From positions 1,116,001 to 1,180,000 of the forward strand of contig JARFIW010001111.1 of the NCBI GenBank assembly GCA_036346225.1: 64,000 nucleotides of DNA, given 5' to 3'. The translations under genes and the position numbers were made by a program. The notes below the pieces were generated by a model. That model ran no database searches, was not told where the DNA came from, and worked only from the letters and a program-made list of their open reading frames with translations. The stretch's first letter is position 1; every line of letters starts with the position of its first letter. Below are positions 44,210-54,900 of this stretch, piece after piece. The DNA comes from Platerodrilus igneus. Taxonomy: Eukaryota > Arthropoda > Insecta > Coleoptera > Lycidae.

Positions 44210-44384
44210 AACTATGAAAAATTAAACCCCATTTATAAACAGGTATGGATTTTCCTAATGGTGGAGCTTGAGAAATTACGAGATTTGATAAAGGTACAGA
44301 TATATCTGTGTCTGCATTTGGATTAAGTCTATCAAGAACTATTCCTTCAAGTAACAAAATATCCGATAAGAAAGTTTGTTTAGC

Positions 44385-44717
44385 TTAGTTCGCTTGCTCA
44401 TTGTCAAATAAACACAACAAGTTTATTCTTTGCTTAAGGTGAATTATGCGGGAAACAACACGTTTTAATTCGATTTCACTTGGGCCGGGATCAATTTTGT
44501 TTATTATATTAGTTATATCTTTAAGGGATTGTTTAATTTCAGACATATTTTGAGGTAAATCAGAAACGATTATTTTTAAAATAGGTTGCCCTTTAGCTTC
44601 TTGCGCTAATATAGCTTTAAGTTGCAATCGTCTATCATTTTGGGTAGATGCGGGTTTAATATTTCTACACTCGATTTCGTACATTAGCTCTAAAGACTTG
44701 AGTTGAATAATATTCAT
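44385..44717 (-). CDS. gag: Gypsy Gag N-terminal segment
   Basis: A 110-residue frame starting at ATG 44717, Leu/Ile-rich and helical (LKSLELMYEIECRNIKP, EIELKRVVSRIIHLKQRINLL). It is the N-terminal helical part seen in the same position in the plus-strand gag at 57938 (LKEELDYELRIRGIES). The interval to the capsid frame (44210-44384) carries stops, so gag is broken here. Confidence 0.65.
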   Translation of the reverse strand: MNIIQLKSLELMYEIECRNIKPASTQNDRRLQLKAILAQEAKGQPILKIIVSDLPQNMSEIKQSLKDITNIINKIDPGPSEIELKRVVSRIIHLKQRINLLCLFDNEQAN

Positions 44718-44802
44718 TTTGAGATAATATTTGAGACAACAAAATATACGAAATTTAAGATACTATAGTATTTCACAAGATAAAAGGTATACCAATCAAT
44801 TG

Positions 44803-45165
44803 GTTACGTTAAATGTATTTGAAAGCAAAATCTTTTTTAAAAAGGCATTTGTAGGTTACAACTGTTTAAATTACTAAGGAAACACTTTTAAAACGGTATC
44901 AGGGCAAGATGGTATTTAAGAAAACAAATACAATAAGATTCCGTTACTCTAACGTTTTAGGACATATACTAAAAGCTCAGTTAACTACGGTAAATGTTTT
45001 TAAACACAAAGTTTCCTTTAAAAGTAATTTGTAAATCATAGGTAAATATTTAAATTACTAGAAAACACTTTTAAAACGGTATTAAAGCAAGACAGTGTTT
45101 ATCCATGATTCAAAAACATTTTTAGAAGTCCAAAAAACAAGCAAATAGTTATGTTTAATATAATA
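44803..45165. repeat. Two-unit ~182-bp tandem repeat in gypsy leader
   Basis: Units start near 44806 (ACGTTAAATGTATTTGAAAG) and 44987 (ACGGTAAATGTTTTTAAACA). Both contain ACACTTTTAAAACGGTAT (near 44884 and 45067). It lies just upstream of the minus-strand gag start, so it belongs to the leader or LTR of that element. Confidence 0.75.
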
Positions 45166-46294
45166 GAAATAGATAATTTTCATAAGAAGCAATGAATAAG
45201 GCATGAATTAATTAGTATATTTGTATTTATTTATATTTAAATGTACTTACATGTGAAATTCGAAAGTTGGGTTATATTACTAATAACCACTCCTAAAAAA
45301 ACACTTTTAATTCCATTCAAAAACAAACCAAACACACATTTAAGACAAGTCAAGTTAGCAAGGACACTACTTTTAAAGTTACAGGAAAATTAATTGGATT
45401 AACAAAACATTCTATATAAAAAATATTCCATGGATTAGTAGTCAATATGGCTACTTCTGTTAAATTAACATAATAGCTGTCATGTCATTTTAGTTAAATC
45501 TGCAGTAACTACAGAGCTGCCACCATAAATTTTTATAGTCATCAGGTATTAAAGTTTACATAATTATTTATTTTTTTTAAATAAAAAAGCTATAAATAAC
45601 GTTAATTGGTACATTATAAGCCATAAAAACAATCAGAAAACATTTTACAACTAAAAACCACGTTTTGGGCACCATTATTACAGTCCCGTCGACGCGATAC
45701 ATGCGACACAAATGACAGTTGGTAACGATATTCCATAAGGTGGAGATTGACGTGCAAATTTCGATGACGTCACACAATATGCAAATTATTGCAACACATT
45801 TTTAATATATACAAATTTTACATGACTCCTAAGGGGTACATACGTGAACATGCAAAGCTTCCTTCCGAATTACTTCCTGATGGCGGCTCGTGGCTTCCTT
45901 CAGGACTATTTCATGATGGCGCTCGTGGCTCCGTTCACATTTCTCGGGTCTGGGCTGCTCACGGCTTTTTCTCGGGTGTGGGATTTCTTAAGCCAGGTTG
46001 CATCCAAATTCGGTCGTCTTCTTTCTGTATGCAGAGGTACGATAAGGAACGGGTTGGGGAACGATAATCAAAAAAGGCAAAAGGGAATCTACATAATAAA
46101 AAGATACGATAAGATACCAGACCAACCACTCTTATTCCATTTAAAAGGCAAGTCCTAACGCGTCTTTTGGAAATCTCCCACTCCTCTTCGTCCACACGCG
46201 TCGGCGCGAAATTCGCGCAACGCCCTTCTGAAGTGACGGAAATACCCGCAACAAGTCTTTTAAATTTATGGCGCAAAATTCTTTCATATTAACA
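45166..46294. other. Region without recognisable genes
   Basis: Several short overlapping ORFs near 45790-46270 on both strands share the same sequence in different frames and show no domain. They include two GATGGCG(G/C)-CTCGTGGCT repeats near 45880 and 45916. Confidence 0.5.
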
Positions 46295-46707
46295 CTTATT
46301 TAAAAATGTTTAGTGCCGAAATTTTCGGCACGTAACAGGTTTACTAATTCAAGTGGCCGAGTTGTTAGTGAAATCACTTGTTCTTGCAGCCTCATCACAT
46401 CTTCAATTTTTACCAATTTACTGTCCAACTTTTGCTCAACTGTTTTACCTGTTCGGTGAAATCTTCTTTCAATGCAATGGAGCTTTCCATTAATCTTTGT
46501 TCTAACGTGGCTGCCTTTTTATTCAACTTTTTTTTCTAATTTCGTAGCATTTTCACTTAACTTTTCTTCTTTTTTCTCAGTATTTTTACTAAGTGTTACC
46601 TCTAGTTTAGCCGACCCCTCTTCCATACCAGATTTAAAATCCTTAAGGAAACTCATTAAAGTTTCTGCGTCTATTTCATTTTGGCTTCTTGTAACAGGCA
46701 TATACAA
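46295..46707 (-). pseudogene. gag: Gypsy Gag N-terminal fragment (coiled coil)
   Basis: ATG 46707 opens with YMPVTRSQNEIDAETLMSFL, a start typical of one group of arthropod gypsy Gag proteins. A long Glu/Lys coiled coil follows (KNTEKKEEKLSENATKLEKK). A frame change near 46520 in an A/T run leads into KLDSKLVKIEDVMRL and ends at a stop near 46297. Capsid and pol are absent, so the element is cut right after this. Confidence 0.75.
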
Positions 46708-46744
46708 ACTACTTAAATGTCTTTTAAATTAATCACTATATATA

Positions 46745-46764
46745 CCCCACATAGCCTGACACCA
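46745..46764 (-). other. Primer-binding site of gypsy remnant
   Basis: Minus strand TGGTGTCAGGCTATGTGGGG, one base after the LTR end, in the correct place between LTR and gag. The TGGTGTCA start suggests a Leu- or Ser-type tRNA primer, not verified. Confidence 0.7.
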
Positions 46765-46765
46765 G

Positions 46766-46979
46766 TGTAGCGGGCTACCACTAACGCGTTTCACTAATTT
46801 AAACCAAGTAGTAATAAAAGTCTTTATTACTCACTATTCATAAGTCTAATTAACAGTATATGCTTTATTTATAGAAGTTTTCCGTCCAATTAACGATGAA
46901 GCACTATCACACTAATGCTATTTACAAGCACTAATATCTTCTTAAACTAAATTCTTAACCTATAGCTCAATTAACAACA
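46766..46979 (-). repeat. 214-bp 5' LTR of gypsy remnant
   Basis: On the minus strand it begins TGTTGTTAATTG and ends CCGCTACA, so it has TG...CA ends. It contains AATAAA-type signals (near 46858 and 46812). It abuts the ATG-type tail of a LINE fragment on its outer side (46985), suggesting insertion into that LINE tail. Confidence 0.75.
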
Positions 46980-46981
46980 CT

Positions 46982-47560
46982 AAACGCTCATCATCATTAG
47001 GTCTTCAGTCCTAGAACTGGTTAGACGCGTACCATCATTGTTCCTTATTCTGAACTAACCTACAGATTTCTCTGAAATATGCACAGTTTGCATCTATAAC
47101 TGTCTGATCTAGGTCTACATCTACCTCTTTTTTCCTATCTCTGCTTGTAATATATCACATACTATTCCCCAAAAATGCCTTAGAACGTATTCCGTCCTAC
47201 TATTTCTTTTTCCCCAGATATCCTTGTTCTCCTACTATTTCTGTAACTTATTTGTTATTATCTTTGTCTGTCCATGCTATCGTCCTCATACATCTGAAGC
47301 ACAGCATTTCAAAAGGCTGCTACCGTTTTTCTGTCTGCGTTTCAGACTTCCCGTATTTCATAGGCATACTGTGCTGTGCTCCACACATATGCTTTCACAA
47401 TTTTCTTCTTATTCTATGTTTGTTGTCTTTCCTCATAGACGATGTTCTTTCTTGTTAGATGCAGTTCCATCACTTTCTATTGTTTTACAGTTATATGCCC
47501 TATTTCTCCGACCTTCAATGGTTGTGAAGGGAGGTAAGCAGCCTGTGGCTGCCAAGTTCC
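46982..47560 (-). mobile_element. LINE 3' fragment, second copy
   Basis: Same sequence as 41941-42545: CATCATCATTAGGTCTTCAG at the left (an ATG-type tail on the minus strand), AGAACTGGTTAGACGCGTACC, then GCCTTAGAACGTATTC, to GTAAGCAGCCTGTGGCTGCC at the right. Clearly diverged from the first copy by substitutions, so an older pair. A third, shorter 3' copy lies at 47697-47815. Confidence 0.7.
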
Positions 47561-47696
47561 CCCAACACTTAACCATTTGGCGATTTAATATTTTTTCCAA
47601 TTTATCTTTTCGCACAGTCAACATTAGTTGCAGGTATTTCGCAACCAACAACTAGTTGTTTATACTAATCATCAAATTTATCTGCGCTTATTTTTT

Positions 47697-47815
47697 CGTC
47701 ATTAGGTTTTCCATCTCAAAACTGGTTGGACACGTACCTGCACTTATTTATATTCTGAGCTAGCCTACATAGTGCCCTGAAATTCTCACACAGCATGTGT
47801 ATTCAGGTTAATCTT
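47697..47815 (-). mobile_element. LINE 3' fragment, third short copy
   Basis: CATTAGGTTTTCCATCTCAA, AACTGGTTGGACACGTACC and AGCCTACATAGTGCCCTGAA align with the 3' end of the two longer copies. Confidence 0.6.
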
Positions 47816-48309
47816 CTTTGGGAATTAAACCACTCATAGTTTTTAAAATCAACTTTATTTACGTTTCGATCCATGACCTAGGATCGTTGTCAAAATAATA
47901 ATAAAAACTTCAAGTTTGACATTTATGACATTTATGACACTAAACGCTACTATTTATTTATTACACTTTTGTCTGTTTATGTATTCTACAAGCTGTCTGT
48001 ACAATAGACACGTTCACATAATACAAATTTATGTTTACTCTTAACTATTTAACTTTATACGATATAATTTATATTCGACATTCTGATATAGACTAACTCC
48101 TACATTAATCACCGATCTTATATATACTCTATAATTAAATGGATGATTCATACTCCGGTATATGCTAGAAAATTCTAGGTTTCTGTAGTATATACGTTGC
48201 TTACTGCGCTTGTGTGTTTGACGGGTTAGCTAATAGTAGTTCGTAACAATAGTTTATAGAACTTTTTACCTCTTTGATATATTCAGATGCATATTTAAAC
48301 AACGTTCAA
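47816..48309. other. Region without genes; possible BEL/Pao LTR remnant
   Basis: Holds a short GATCC/GGATC inverted motif beside GAAACG (47860-47905, see rejected items). The sequence up to TAGTTCGTAACA near 48248 could be the end of a BEL/Pao LTR, because BEL gag follows, but I cannot define LTR ends. Confidence 0.4.
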
Positions 48310-49080
48310 AAATTTTTCTATCTCAAGTCAGTTTTATGAGATGAACCATTGTCCGCAGTGAAAGATTTGCAAATCACGCATGCAAATTATGAAATTGCTC
48401 TCTATTTATTAAAGAAAAGATACGACAATAAATTAATTTCAATAAATTGCCATATACGAGCAATAATTGAGACTCAAATAACAAAAGGTTGCCCAGCTAG
48501 TCATAAAAAATTTATTGTTAAGGTTAAACAAATTACAATGCACTATCTGCTCTAGAAGTGCCAGTAAAATATTGAGGTCTAATTTTGGTGTATATCACAT
48601 CATCAATATTGAACTTCAACACGTATAGGGCATACGAATTGGAAAGATACACTCAAGAACTTCCAACCTTTGAAAAGTTACCTGACTTTTTAGATAAAAG
48701 ATGTTTGGCTCTGGAAGCGTTAGCAACCCCTAAGTACAAGCAAAATGTTACAAAACCTAGTTGCCAGACGATGTCTAACCTAAATATAGGTACCAAAGGA
48801 AAATGCATATGATTCCAAATATCATCCAATGTATAGGTGCAACAAAATTCATAGATTTGGACGTAACACGTAGAAGGAAATGTGTTACAAAAAATAGGCT
48901 CTGCTTCAATTGTTTAGGTTCTAAACACATGGTAAGTAACTGCAAATCGCAAGGATGTAGGATATGCAAAGGAAGGCATCACAGTCTACTACATGACGAC
49001 AAGGGTCGCAAAAAGGAAGGAATTTATAGTCAAGTTAAGGTACGTTATAACCAATCAAAGCATACAAAGGTAGCAATTTA
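48310..49080 (+). pseudogene. gag: BEL/Pao Gag with CCHC knuckles, frameshifted
   Basis: The frames at 48349-48555, 48585-48812 and 48803-49081 join as one BEL/Pao Gag. The first carries the DUF1759-type block (AVKDLQITHANYEIALYLLK, RYDNKLISINCHI). The last carries two zinc knuckles typical of BEL elements: CFNCLGSKHMVSNC and CRICKGRHHSLLH. At least three frame breaks occur. In BEL elements gag and pol form one long ORF, and the protease follows here directly. Confidence 0.8.
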
Positions 49081-49660
49081 AAAAACGATGGTACTACTTC
49101 AGGGACTTCGTCGTCACTAGCAACCACCTCGTGTGAGGCAGGCTCTGTTCAACAGACACCTTGCTTATTGTCAAATACATACAAACAAATACTGTTGGCT
49201 ACAGCAGTCTTAAATTTAACTGCAAGCAATGAGTTTAAGGTCGAAGCAAAGGCATTGCTTGATTGTGGGTCACAAAGTTCATTCATAACTTCCAACATAG
49301 CAAACAAATTAGGGCTAAGGATAAATTCTGCTAACATTTAAATGTCAAGAATTGGACAACAAGGTATTCGTATTTCAGATGTCGTTAAGGTAACGATAGA
49401 GTCACAAATGTATACAAAGTTAAAGGTATCTACAGATTGTGGTATTTTGAAAAAAATCACTTGTTCTTTGCCACATGCATTCATCATTATTTCTGAATTA
49501 AACATTCCAGGTGATCTAAAATTGGCAGATAAAAATTTCTACATTCCTGGTGAAATTGATCTTTTACTAGGAGCTGATGTTTATTACGATATACTTCAGA
49601 CCGATATTCTAAGGTTAGGGAGAATCTTCCTTATCTTACAAAGCAGTTTGTTTGGATGAA
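49081..49660 (+). pseudogene. pol: BEL/Pao aspartic protease
   Basis: After a Ser/Thr-rich linker, LLATAVLNL, then the active site ALLDCGSQSSFI (near 49250-49285; the DTG motif is DCGS as in many BEL elements), NKLGLRI, then a stop at 49339. The C-terminal half continues in the same frame (49342-49659) with LLLGADVYYDIL near 49560. Confidence 0.75.
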
Positions 49661-49862
49661 TTGTAGTCGGAAGTATTCCAAGTTCACAAAATATTTGTTC
49701 TAATATAAGTGTTGTATTGTACTCTCAAGGTAGAGACTTAGATGTGCTGATTCCACAATTTAGGAAATTGGAAGAAGATAACAATAACGGACACGTCTTT
49801 TGAAGATAAATTTTGCGAGAAAATGTACTCTAGTACAACAAAAAGGTTAGATTTAGGTATTT

Positions 49863-50624
49863 TTGAAGTCAGATTTCCTGTCAAATGATGATGTTTCCCT
49901 CCTAGGAGACTCACTCACTAAAGCTACACAAAAGTTTTATTTACTACAAAGAAGGTTTAGTAGGGATCCTAAACCAAAAGTTGAGTATAAAGCATTCATT
50001 GATGAGTATTTGAAGCTAGGCCATGCAAAAGATATAACTCAGGAAAAGAATTCTATACCAGTAAATAGATATTACCTTCCACATCATTGCATAGTGCGTG
50101 AGGACAACCGCACAACCAAATATAGCGTTGTTTTTGACGACTCGATGAAAACTACATCAGGTCTCAGTCTCAATCTTAAGGGTAGTCCAGTTCAGTCAGA
50201 ATTGTTTGACATAGTTTCAAGGTTCCATACATTTCGGTACGTTTTGACAACCAACTTACAGAAAATGTATAGATGTATACAAATCAACTCTCAAGATAAA
50301 TTCTTACAAAATATTGTCTGGAGAAAGGATTTAGCAAGTCCATTGTGTCATATTGAACTGCAAATAGTCACATATAGTACAAACTGCACACCATTTCTTG
50401 CAACAAGAACATTGGCAGAACCAGCTAACCAAAACAAAGGTTTGTTTCCGTTAGCCAAAGAGACTTTGCTAAAACAAACGTACGCAGATGACGTATTGGC
50501 TGGATCAAACACGTCCGAAGAATTAATTAAACTTCTAAGAGAACTAACAGAATTATTACAATCCGCAGGGTTTATGTTACACAAATGGAATTCTAACAAT
50601 CGGTCATTGTCTTTATCTTTGTAA
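49863..50624 (+). pseudogene. pol: BEL/Pao reverse transcriptase
   Basis: Frame with YYLPHHCIVRED, KYSVVFDDSMKT and SLNLKGSPVQSELFDI, the BEL/Pao reverse transcriptase fingers and palm. The first catalytic Asp region is changed: it reads TTNLQKMYRCIQI where this family usually has an Asp-Ile-x-Lys-Met block. The second catalytic motif YADDVLAG is intact near 50482. About 40 residues between them are garbled by frame changes near 50330-50470. The element is therefore dead at several points. Confidence 0.82.
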
Positions 50625-50921
50625 AAAGAAACTTCCAAGGTATTAGGTGTTTTATGGAATCCCTTACAGGCTCATTTCAGATATCGGTGCCAAGCTTAAC
50701 TGAGAAGAAAATATTCACTAAACGTGAAGTTTTAGACACAGTAGCACATTTTTTTGTCCAATGGGTTTTGTAGGGCCAGTGATTATTGTCGTAAAAATAA
50801 TCATGCAAAAACTATGGTGTTTAAAAATTGAATAGTATGATGTTGTTACACAGGAACTGTTAGTTGAATGGTCTAATTTCTATGAGCATTTACCAGATTT
50901 AATGACTCTTAGTATTTCACG

Positions 50922-51380
50922 ATGGATTTCCATTCCAAAAAAGGTTATAAATACACAATTGATAGGTTTTCAGATGCTTCCCTGCAAGTATACGGTGCAT
51001 GTCTACATGTCAGAGTTTTATACGGAGACATTGTTTGTTCAAAGTCTAGGGTAGCTCTGCTAAAAACAATGTCGTTGCCCAGATTGGAACTTTGTGGATT
51101 TTTATTACTAGCTCACATGCGTGAAAGATTTGTAGAATGTATGAATTTTAAATTTGATAAAACTATAATGTTCACTGACTCACAGATAGTGCTCGCTTGG
51201 TTGCATTCGTCACCATCGCGTTGGTCGACGTTTGTTGCTAATAGAGTATCGAAAATACAGAAGCTGTCCATTAATGTAGAGTGCATGCATATTTCTTCTG
51301 GATCGAATTCCGCAGATTATATTTCGCGTGGGATAGATCCCCACAATCTGAAAGGCTGTACAGTTTGGTGGGAAGGTTAA
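50922..51380 (+). pseudogene. pol: BEL/Pao RNase H-like domain
   Basis: Carries the BEL-type RNase H motifs: FSDASLQVYGACL (Asp), MSLPRLELCG (Glu), FTDSQIVLAWLHSSPSRW (Asp) and SGSNSADYISRGI (Asp). All four acidic residues are present in one open frame. The link from the reverse transcriptase (50625-50920) is broken by stops. Confidence 0.82.
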
Positions 51381-51436
51381 GTTTTTAAGGAATCTAGATT
51401 GGAATTTGAATTGGTTCGCTGCCAGAACAGAAACGG

Positions 51437-52015
51437 ATGTCACATGTTCATACTAAGGTTGAAGTCAGTTCCGCAAGATTCCTGAGATTTTCGTCATTCA
51501 TTAAAATGCAGCAATGCATAGTCTTTGTATTTAGGTTCATTGCCAATTCAAAGGGAAATGGTATGGAAAATTATGACACTCTCACAGTAGACTCAAAGGG
51601 ATTGTTAAGAGTAGGTGGACGGTTGGCAAATGCATCACTATCATTTGATGTTAAACAACCGATTCTTATTCCTATCAAAGGGTATGTTAGTGAGTTACTG
51701 ATCAAACATGAACATAGGTATTTAGGTCACGCAGCTCCGCGATCTACACTAAATACTTTACGACAACGTGTTTGACCTATTGGTGGATTAAGACATATCA
51801 AATGCATTATACTTGAATGCGTCAGGTGTCACCGGTTCAAGGCATTATAATTTGAATAAGGGCCGCTATACTTGCAGCCACATCCCCAATGCTCCACCCG
51901 AAGGTACTACATTGGCACCGGTTCAAGGCAACCGTTTCACAGCAGATGATGGGGTTTGCCTGTCAAGCGAACTCCATTAATTCGTCCATTCATACATGTT
52001 GAGATAGATTTCGGA
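51437..52015 (+). pseudogene. pol: BEL/Pao integrase N-terminus, truncated
   Basis: VDSKGLLRVGGRLANASL, then the zinc finger region LLIKHEHRYLGHAAPRSTLNTLRQR (His-His) and CVRCHRF (Cys-Cys) near 51810-51835, then RPFIHVEIDFGG near 51975-52015, the start of the DDE core with its first Asp. Sequence switches here to an opposite-strand gypsy integrase. Catalytic residues two and three are lost. Confidence 0.78.
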
Positions 52016-52019
52016 GGTT

Positions 52020-52563
52020 GTGTCATGACAGCATATACAAACTACACCATTATCCGAAATAATCTTCCGAGGTATGCCATAACGAAGAAATATTTCGTCT
52101 ACAAGAGTGATAGCACACTCTTCTGCTGTTGCTCTAACCAAAGCAAACAATTCTACCCATTTTGTAGCGGTATCCTCCACAATAAAAATCCACTTTTTTC
52201 CTTTTGGGCCCTCATGCAGGGGTCCAAATAAATCATTGTAAGAACTTCGAACCGTTGAGCATAAACGAGAGTAAGCAATGTTCCTGGTGACTTTAAATTC
52301 GTAGCCTTGTATCTTTGACAATCGGTACACTTGCTTACATAATCACTAATGTACTTTCTCATACCAGTAAAATAATATTTTTTGGCAATACGAAGATAAG
52401 TGCGCTCTATACCATAATGAGCGGCGGTGGCTGCATCATGCAGCTCCTGTAGTACTCGTTCCCTTTCATGAACTGGAACAACTAGTTGTGCTTCCTCGCT
52501 ATTATCGGCGGCATAACGGTAAATAATTCCTTGAGACAGCAAATATCCACAATCCGTCCACAT
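52020..52563 (-). pseudogene. pol: Gypsy integrase, truncated
   Basis: Minus-strand frames give a zinc finger (LQELHDAATAAHYGIERTYL, YFTGMRKYISDYVSKCTDCQ) and the DDE core: FGPLHEGPKGKKWIFIVED with the first Asp, RATAEECAITLVDEIFLRYG, and ISDNG with the second Asp near 52040. The frame ends at the junction near 52020, before the catalytic Glu. A frameshift lies near 52300. Confidence 0.82.
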
Positions 52564-52601
52564 AGAAAATTCATTATCGGTCGGATTTTCAAAACTACGA
52601 A

Positions 52602-53338
52602 TTATTTTTTCAAGGTCCGGATCCTTGAGTGTTCACGTCGCATTTCATCTGCCGAACGATGAGGCAATTTTACGGATATTTGACATACACCACAAGTCTC
52701 TACATTGTCGTGACTACAGGGAGGTCGTGATAATGTATCCGCGACTACATTTCGTTTCCATGTCAAATACTCAATTTCTACATCGAAACTTTGTATTAAC
52801 AAGGCCCACCGGGCCAGCCTTTCAGTGGGAAACTTAAGACTCATTAACCATCGTAAAGGTTGATGATCCGTTTGGACAGTAACAGAACAGCCTTCAAAGT
52901 ATCCCCTAAATTTATTTAAAACCCATACCACCGCCAGGGCCTCTCGCTCCGACGTGGCGTAATTTCTCTCGGCGCTAGTCAAAAGTCGACTGGCGTATTC
53001 TATAGGGTGCTCTTCAGCGCCTTCGCCTTGTAAAAGCACTGCCCCTAACGCATAATACTAGCATCCGTACATACCAAATACGGTCTTGTTTCGTCACACT
53101 GTCCCAAGACCGGGGCTGAAACTAATGATCGTTTTAACGCATCAAATGAATTTTGTTGGGTTTCTTCCCATTTCCAAATAACATTTTTCTTTGTTAAATC
53201 ACTTAACGGTCGAGATATCGTAGCAAAATTCTCAATAAATCGTCTATACCAACTAGCGGTTTGCAAAAAAAATTGAACTTCCTTTACATTTCGTGGGGCG
53301 AGTCTATCAACCATGGCTGCTGTTTTTTCAGGATCCAC
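52602..53338 (-). pseudogene. pol: Gypsy RNase H and connection domain
   Basis: Two adjoining frames. 53338-53045 holds the connection (RNVKEVQFFLQTASWYRRFI, then LVCTDAS with the first RNase H Asp). 53039-52602 holds IEYASRLLTSAERNYATSE (Glu), VQTDHQPLRWL (Asp) and NVVADTLSRPP (Asp). A frame change near 53042 separates Asp 1 from the rest. A linker to the integrase follows. Confidence 0.85.
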
Positions 53339-53339
53339 A

Positions 53340-54125
53340 GAAATACCAGAGAGCGTAATAATATTACCTAAATATTTGACTTGAGCACTAGCGAAAACAC
53401 ATTTTTCTCTATTTGCACGCAGTTTAAACTGGTTCTAATCGATCAAATACTAATTTCAAGTCCTCTAAATAATTGTCAAAAGTGCTTGATAACACGACAA
53501 GATCATCCAAGTATGCTAACACTAAAATATCACCCAGTCCTCGACGAAACTGGTCCATTAATCGTTGAAAAGTACTCGGAGCAGTAGTCTTTAGTCCGAA
53601 CGGAAGACGTAGGAACCGATACGTCCTGAAAGTGGTTACAAAACTAGTATTATCTCGATCAATATCTTTAACGGCGATTTGGTGATAACCAGAACGTAAG
53701 TCAATAGTTGACATGAAAAATTTTCGCTTAGCAGCATGTAATAAATCGTCTACGCGCGGCAACGGATAATATTCATTCACAGTGATCGCATTTAATCTCT
53801 GATAATCTACACACAAACGTACACCTCCGTCCTTTTTCGGTACCAATACTACTGGAGCCGCCCACGAGTTTTCACACTCTTCAATTATACCATCTTTAAG
53901 AAGTCTATCAAATTCAGCTTTTAACTGTTGCTTCCTAACAGGAGATAAACGATATGGAGGTAAAGCGATGGGTGCATGATCGCTCGTATTTATGCTATGC
54001 TGAGCAAATGGTGTGGGGTCTCCCCCCAGACTGAAGGTATTATGTCGTCCTTCAAGAAACGCACTAAGATGACCGCGTTTCTCGAACGTTAACGTCGCGC
54101 CTTCATCTGACCTAAGATTATCCAA
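53340..54125 (-). pseudogene. pol: Gypsy reverse transcriptase
   Basis: Open for 233 residues (54125-53424): YRLSPVRKQQLKAEFDRLLK, WAAPVVLVPKKDGGVRLCVD, STIDLRSGYHQIAV (first catalytic Asp), FGLKTTAPSTFQRLMD and VLAYLDDLVVLS with an intact YLDD near 53515. The frame breaks near 53430 just before the connection domain. It is the best preserved reverse transcriptase palm in the window. Confidence 0.88.
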
Positions 54126-54583
54126 ACTACATAATTCAAGAAAAGGTGCATTTTTGTCGCAGAAATATTCCGCTCAAACGAATTTTCAAATTCCAAACAA
54201 AAACTACAATTTGGCAAATCCAAAGAATTCCATCTTTCACTGGCAACATCCAAAACAATTTTCGCCTGTTTTATAAAATCAACCCCAAACAACGTATTGT
54301 TTTCAGAGTCAGGTAGCATTATAAATTTCGTTGGAATAACCCTATCTTTGAGATTTACATCAACCAACGTAGTTAAAACGTCCTTATGCTTGAAGGAGCC
54401 ATCCGCAAGTTTAATAGTAACAGGTACTTTTTGAAATTCTACCCCTTCACTTTGTAAAATACGGTACAGGGTACTGCTTGCTATACTTTGTTTAGCGGCC
54501 GTATCCACCATTCCCAGACCACAGTAATTTAAAATATTCACTCGAAGGACCGGTCTCGGTTGCGAAGAAATCAAAGCGTACAT
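54089..54583 (-). pseudogene. pol: Gypsy protease with atypical active site
   Basis: RPVLRVNILNYCGLGMVDTAAKQSIAS near the N-terminus, followed by LADGSFKHKDVLTTLVDVNL and NTLFGVDFIKQAKIVLD, the retropepsin fold. The active-site triad is Asp-Thr-Ala in place of Asp-Thr-Gly, as in some gypsy lineages. It overlaps the reverse transcriptase frame by 37 bases in a different frame. Confidence 0.72.
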
Positions 54584-54619
54584 GCTAAGAAATTCTAGTG
54601 CATCGGTTTCAATGGTTTT

Positions 54620-54900
54620 ACAGGAAGGACAGTTTGCACGAATAAATTCCTGTTTACCACAACCATAACACGCAATTGGTTTAACCGAAGATGTTTCTTT
54701 ATTCCCGAATTGTCCTGTCGCGAAATTCCACTAACAACTTTTAGAGAGTCGCTATTTTTATTTTTCGACAAAAGTTTTTGACATTCACTTTTTGTATGTC
54801 CCGTATTTTTACAGTAATGACAACGAAAACGTTTAATACTATTTTCTGACTAATGTCGCTCAAAACCTTCTTCTTAATTAAAATCGTTAACTTTATCGCG
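54620..54900 (-). pseudogene. gag: Gypsy Gag zinc knuckles
   Basis: Minus-strand frames show FRCHYCKNTGHTKSECQKLL (CCHC, near 54770-54830) and CYGCGKQEFI...NCPSC (near 54625-54680), the nucleocapsid of the gypsy element whose pol follows. The rest of Gag is missing or unrecognisable beyond 54900. Confidence 0.72.

Noticed and set aside
45789..46276. Overlapping ORFs on both strands near 46 kb
   Set aside because: Three frames of the same stretch, none with a motif; cannot choose a real one.
46313..46331. 19-base palindrome GTGCCGAAATTTTCGGCAC as a terminator
   Set aside because: It lies at the end of a gag fragment in an animal genome; no reason to treat it as a transcription terminator.
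47858..47912. Possible hammerhead relic (GATCC/GGATC stem, GAAACG, minus strand)
   Set aside because: First core reads TTGACAACG and not CUGANGA; too degenerate to call a ribozyme, though it may be an old Penelope fragment.
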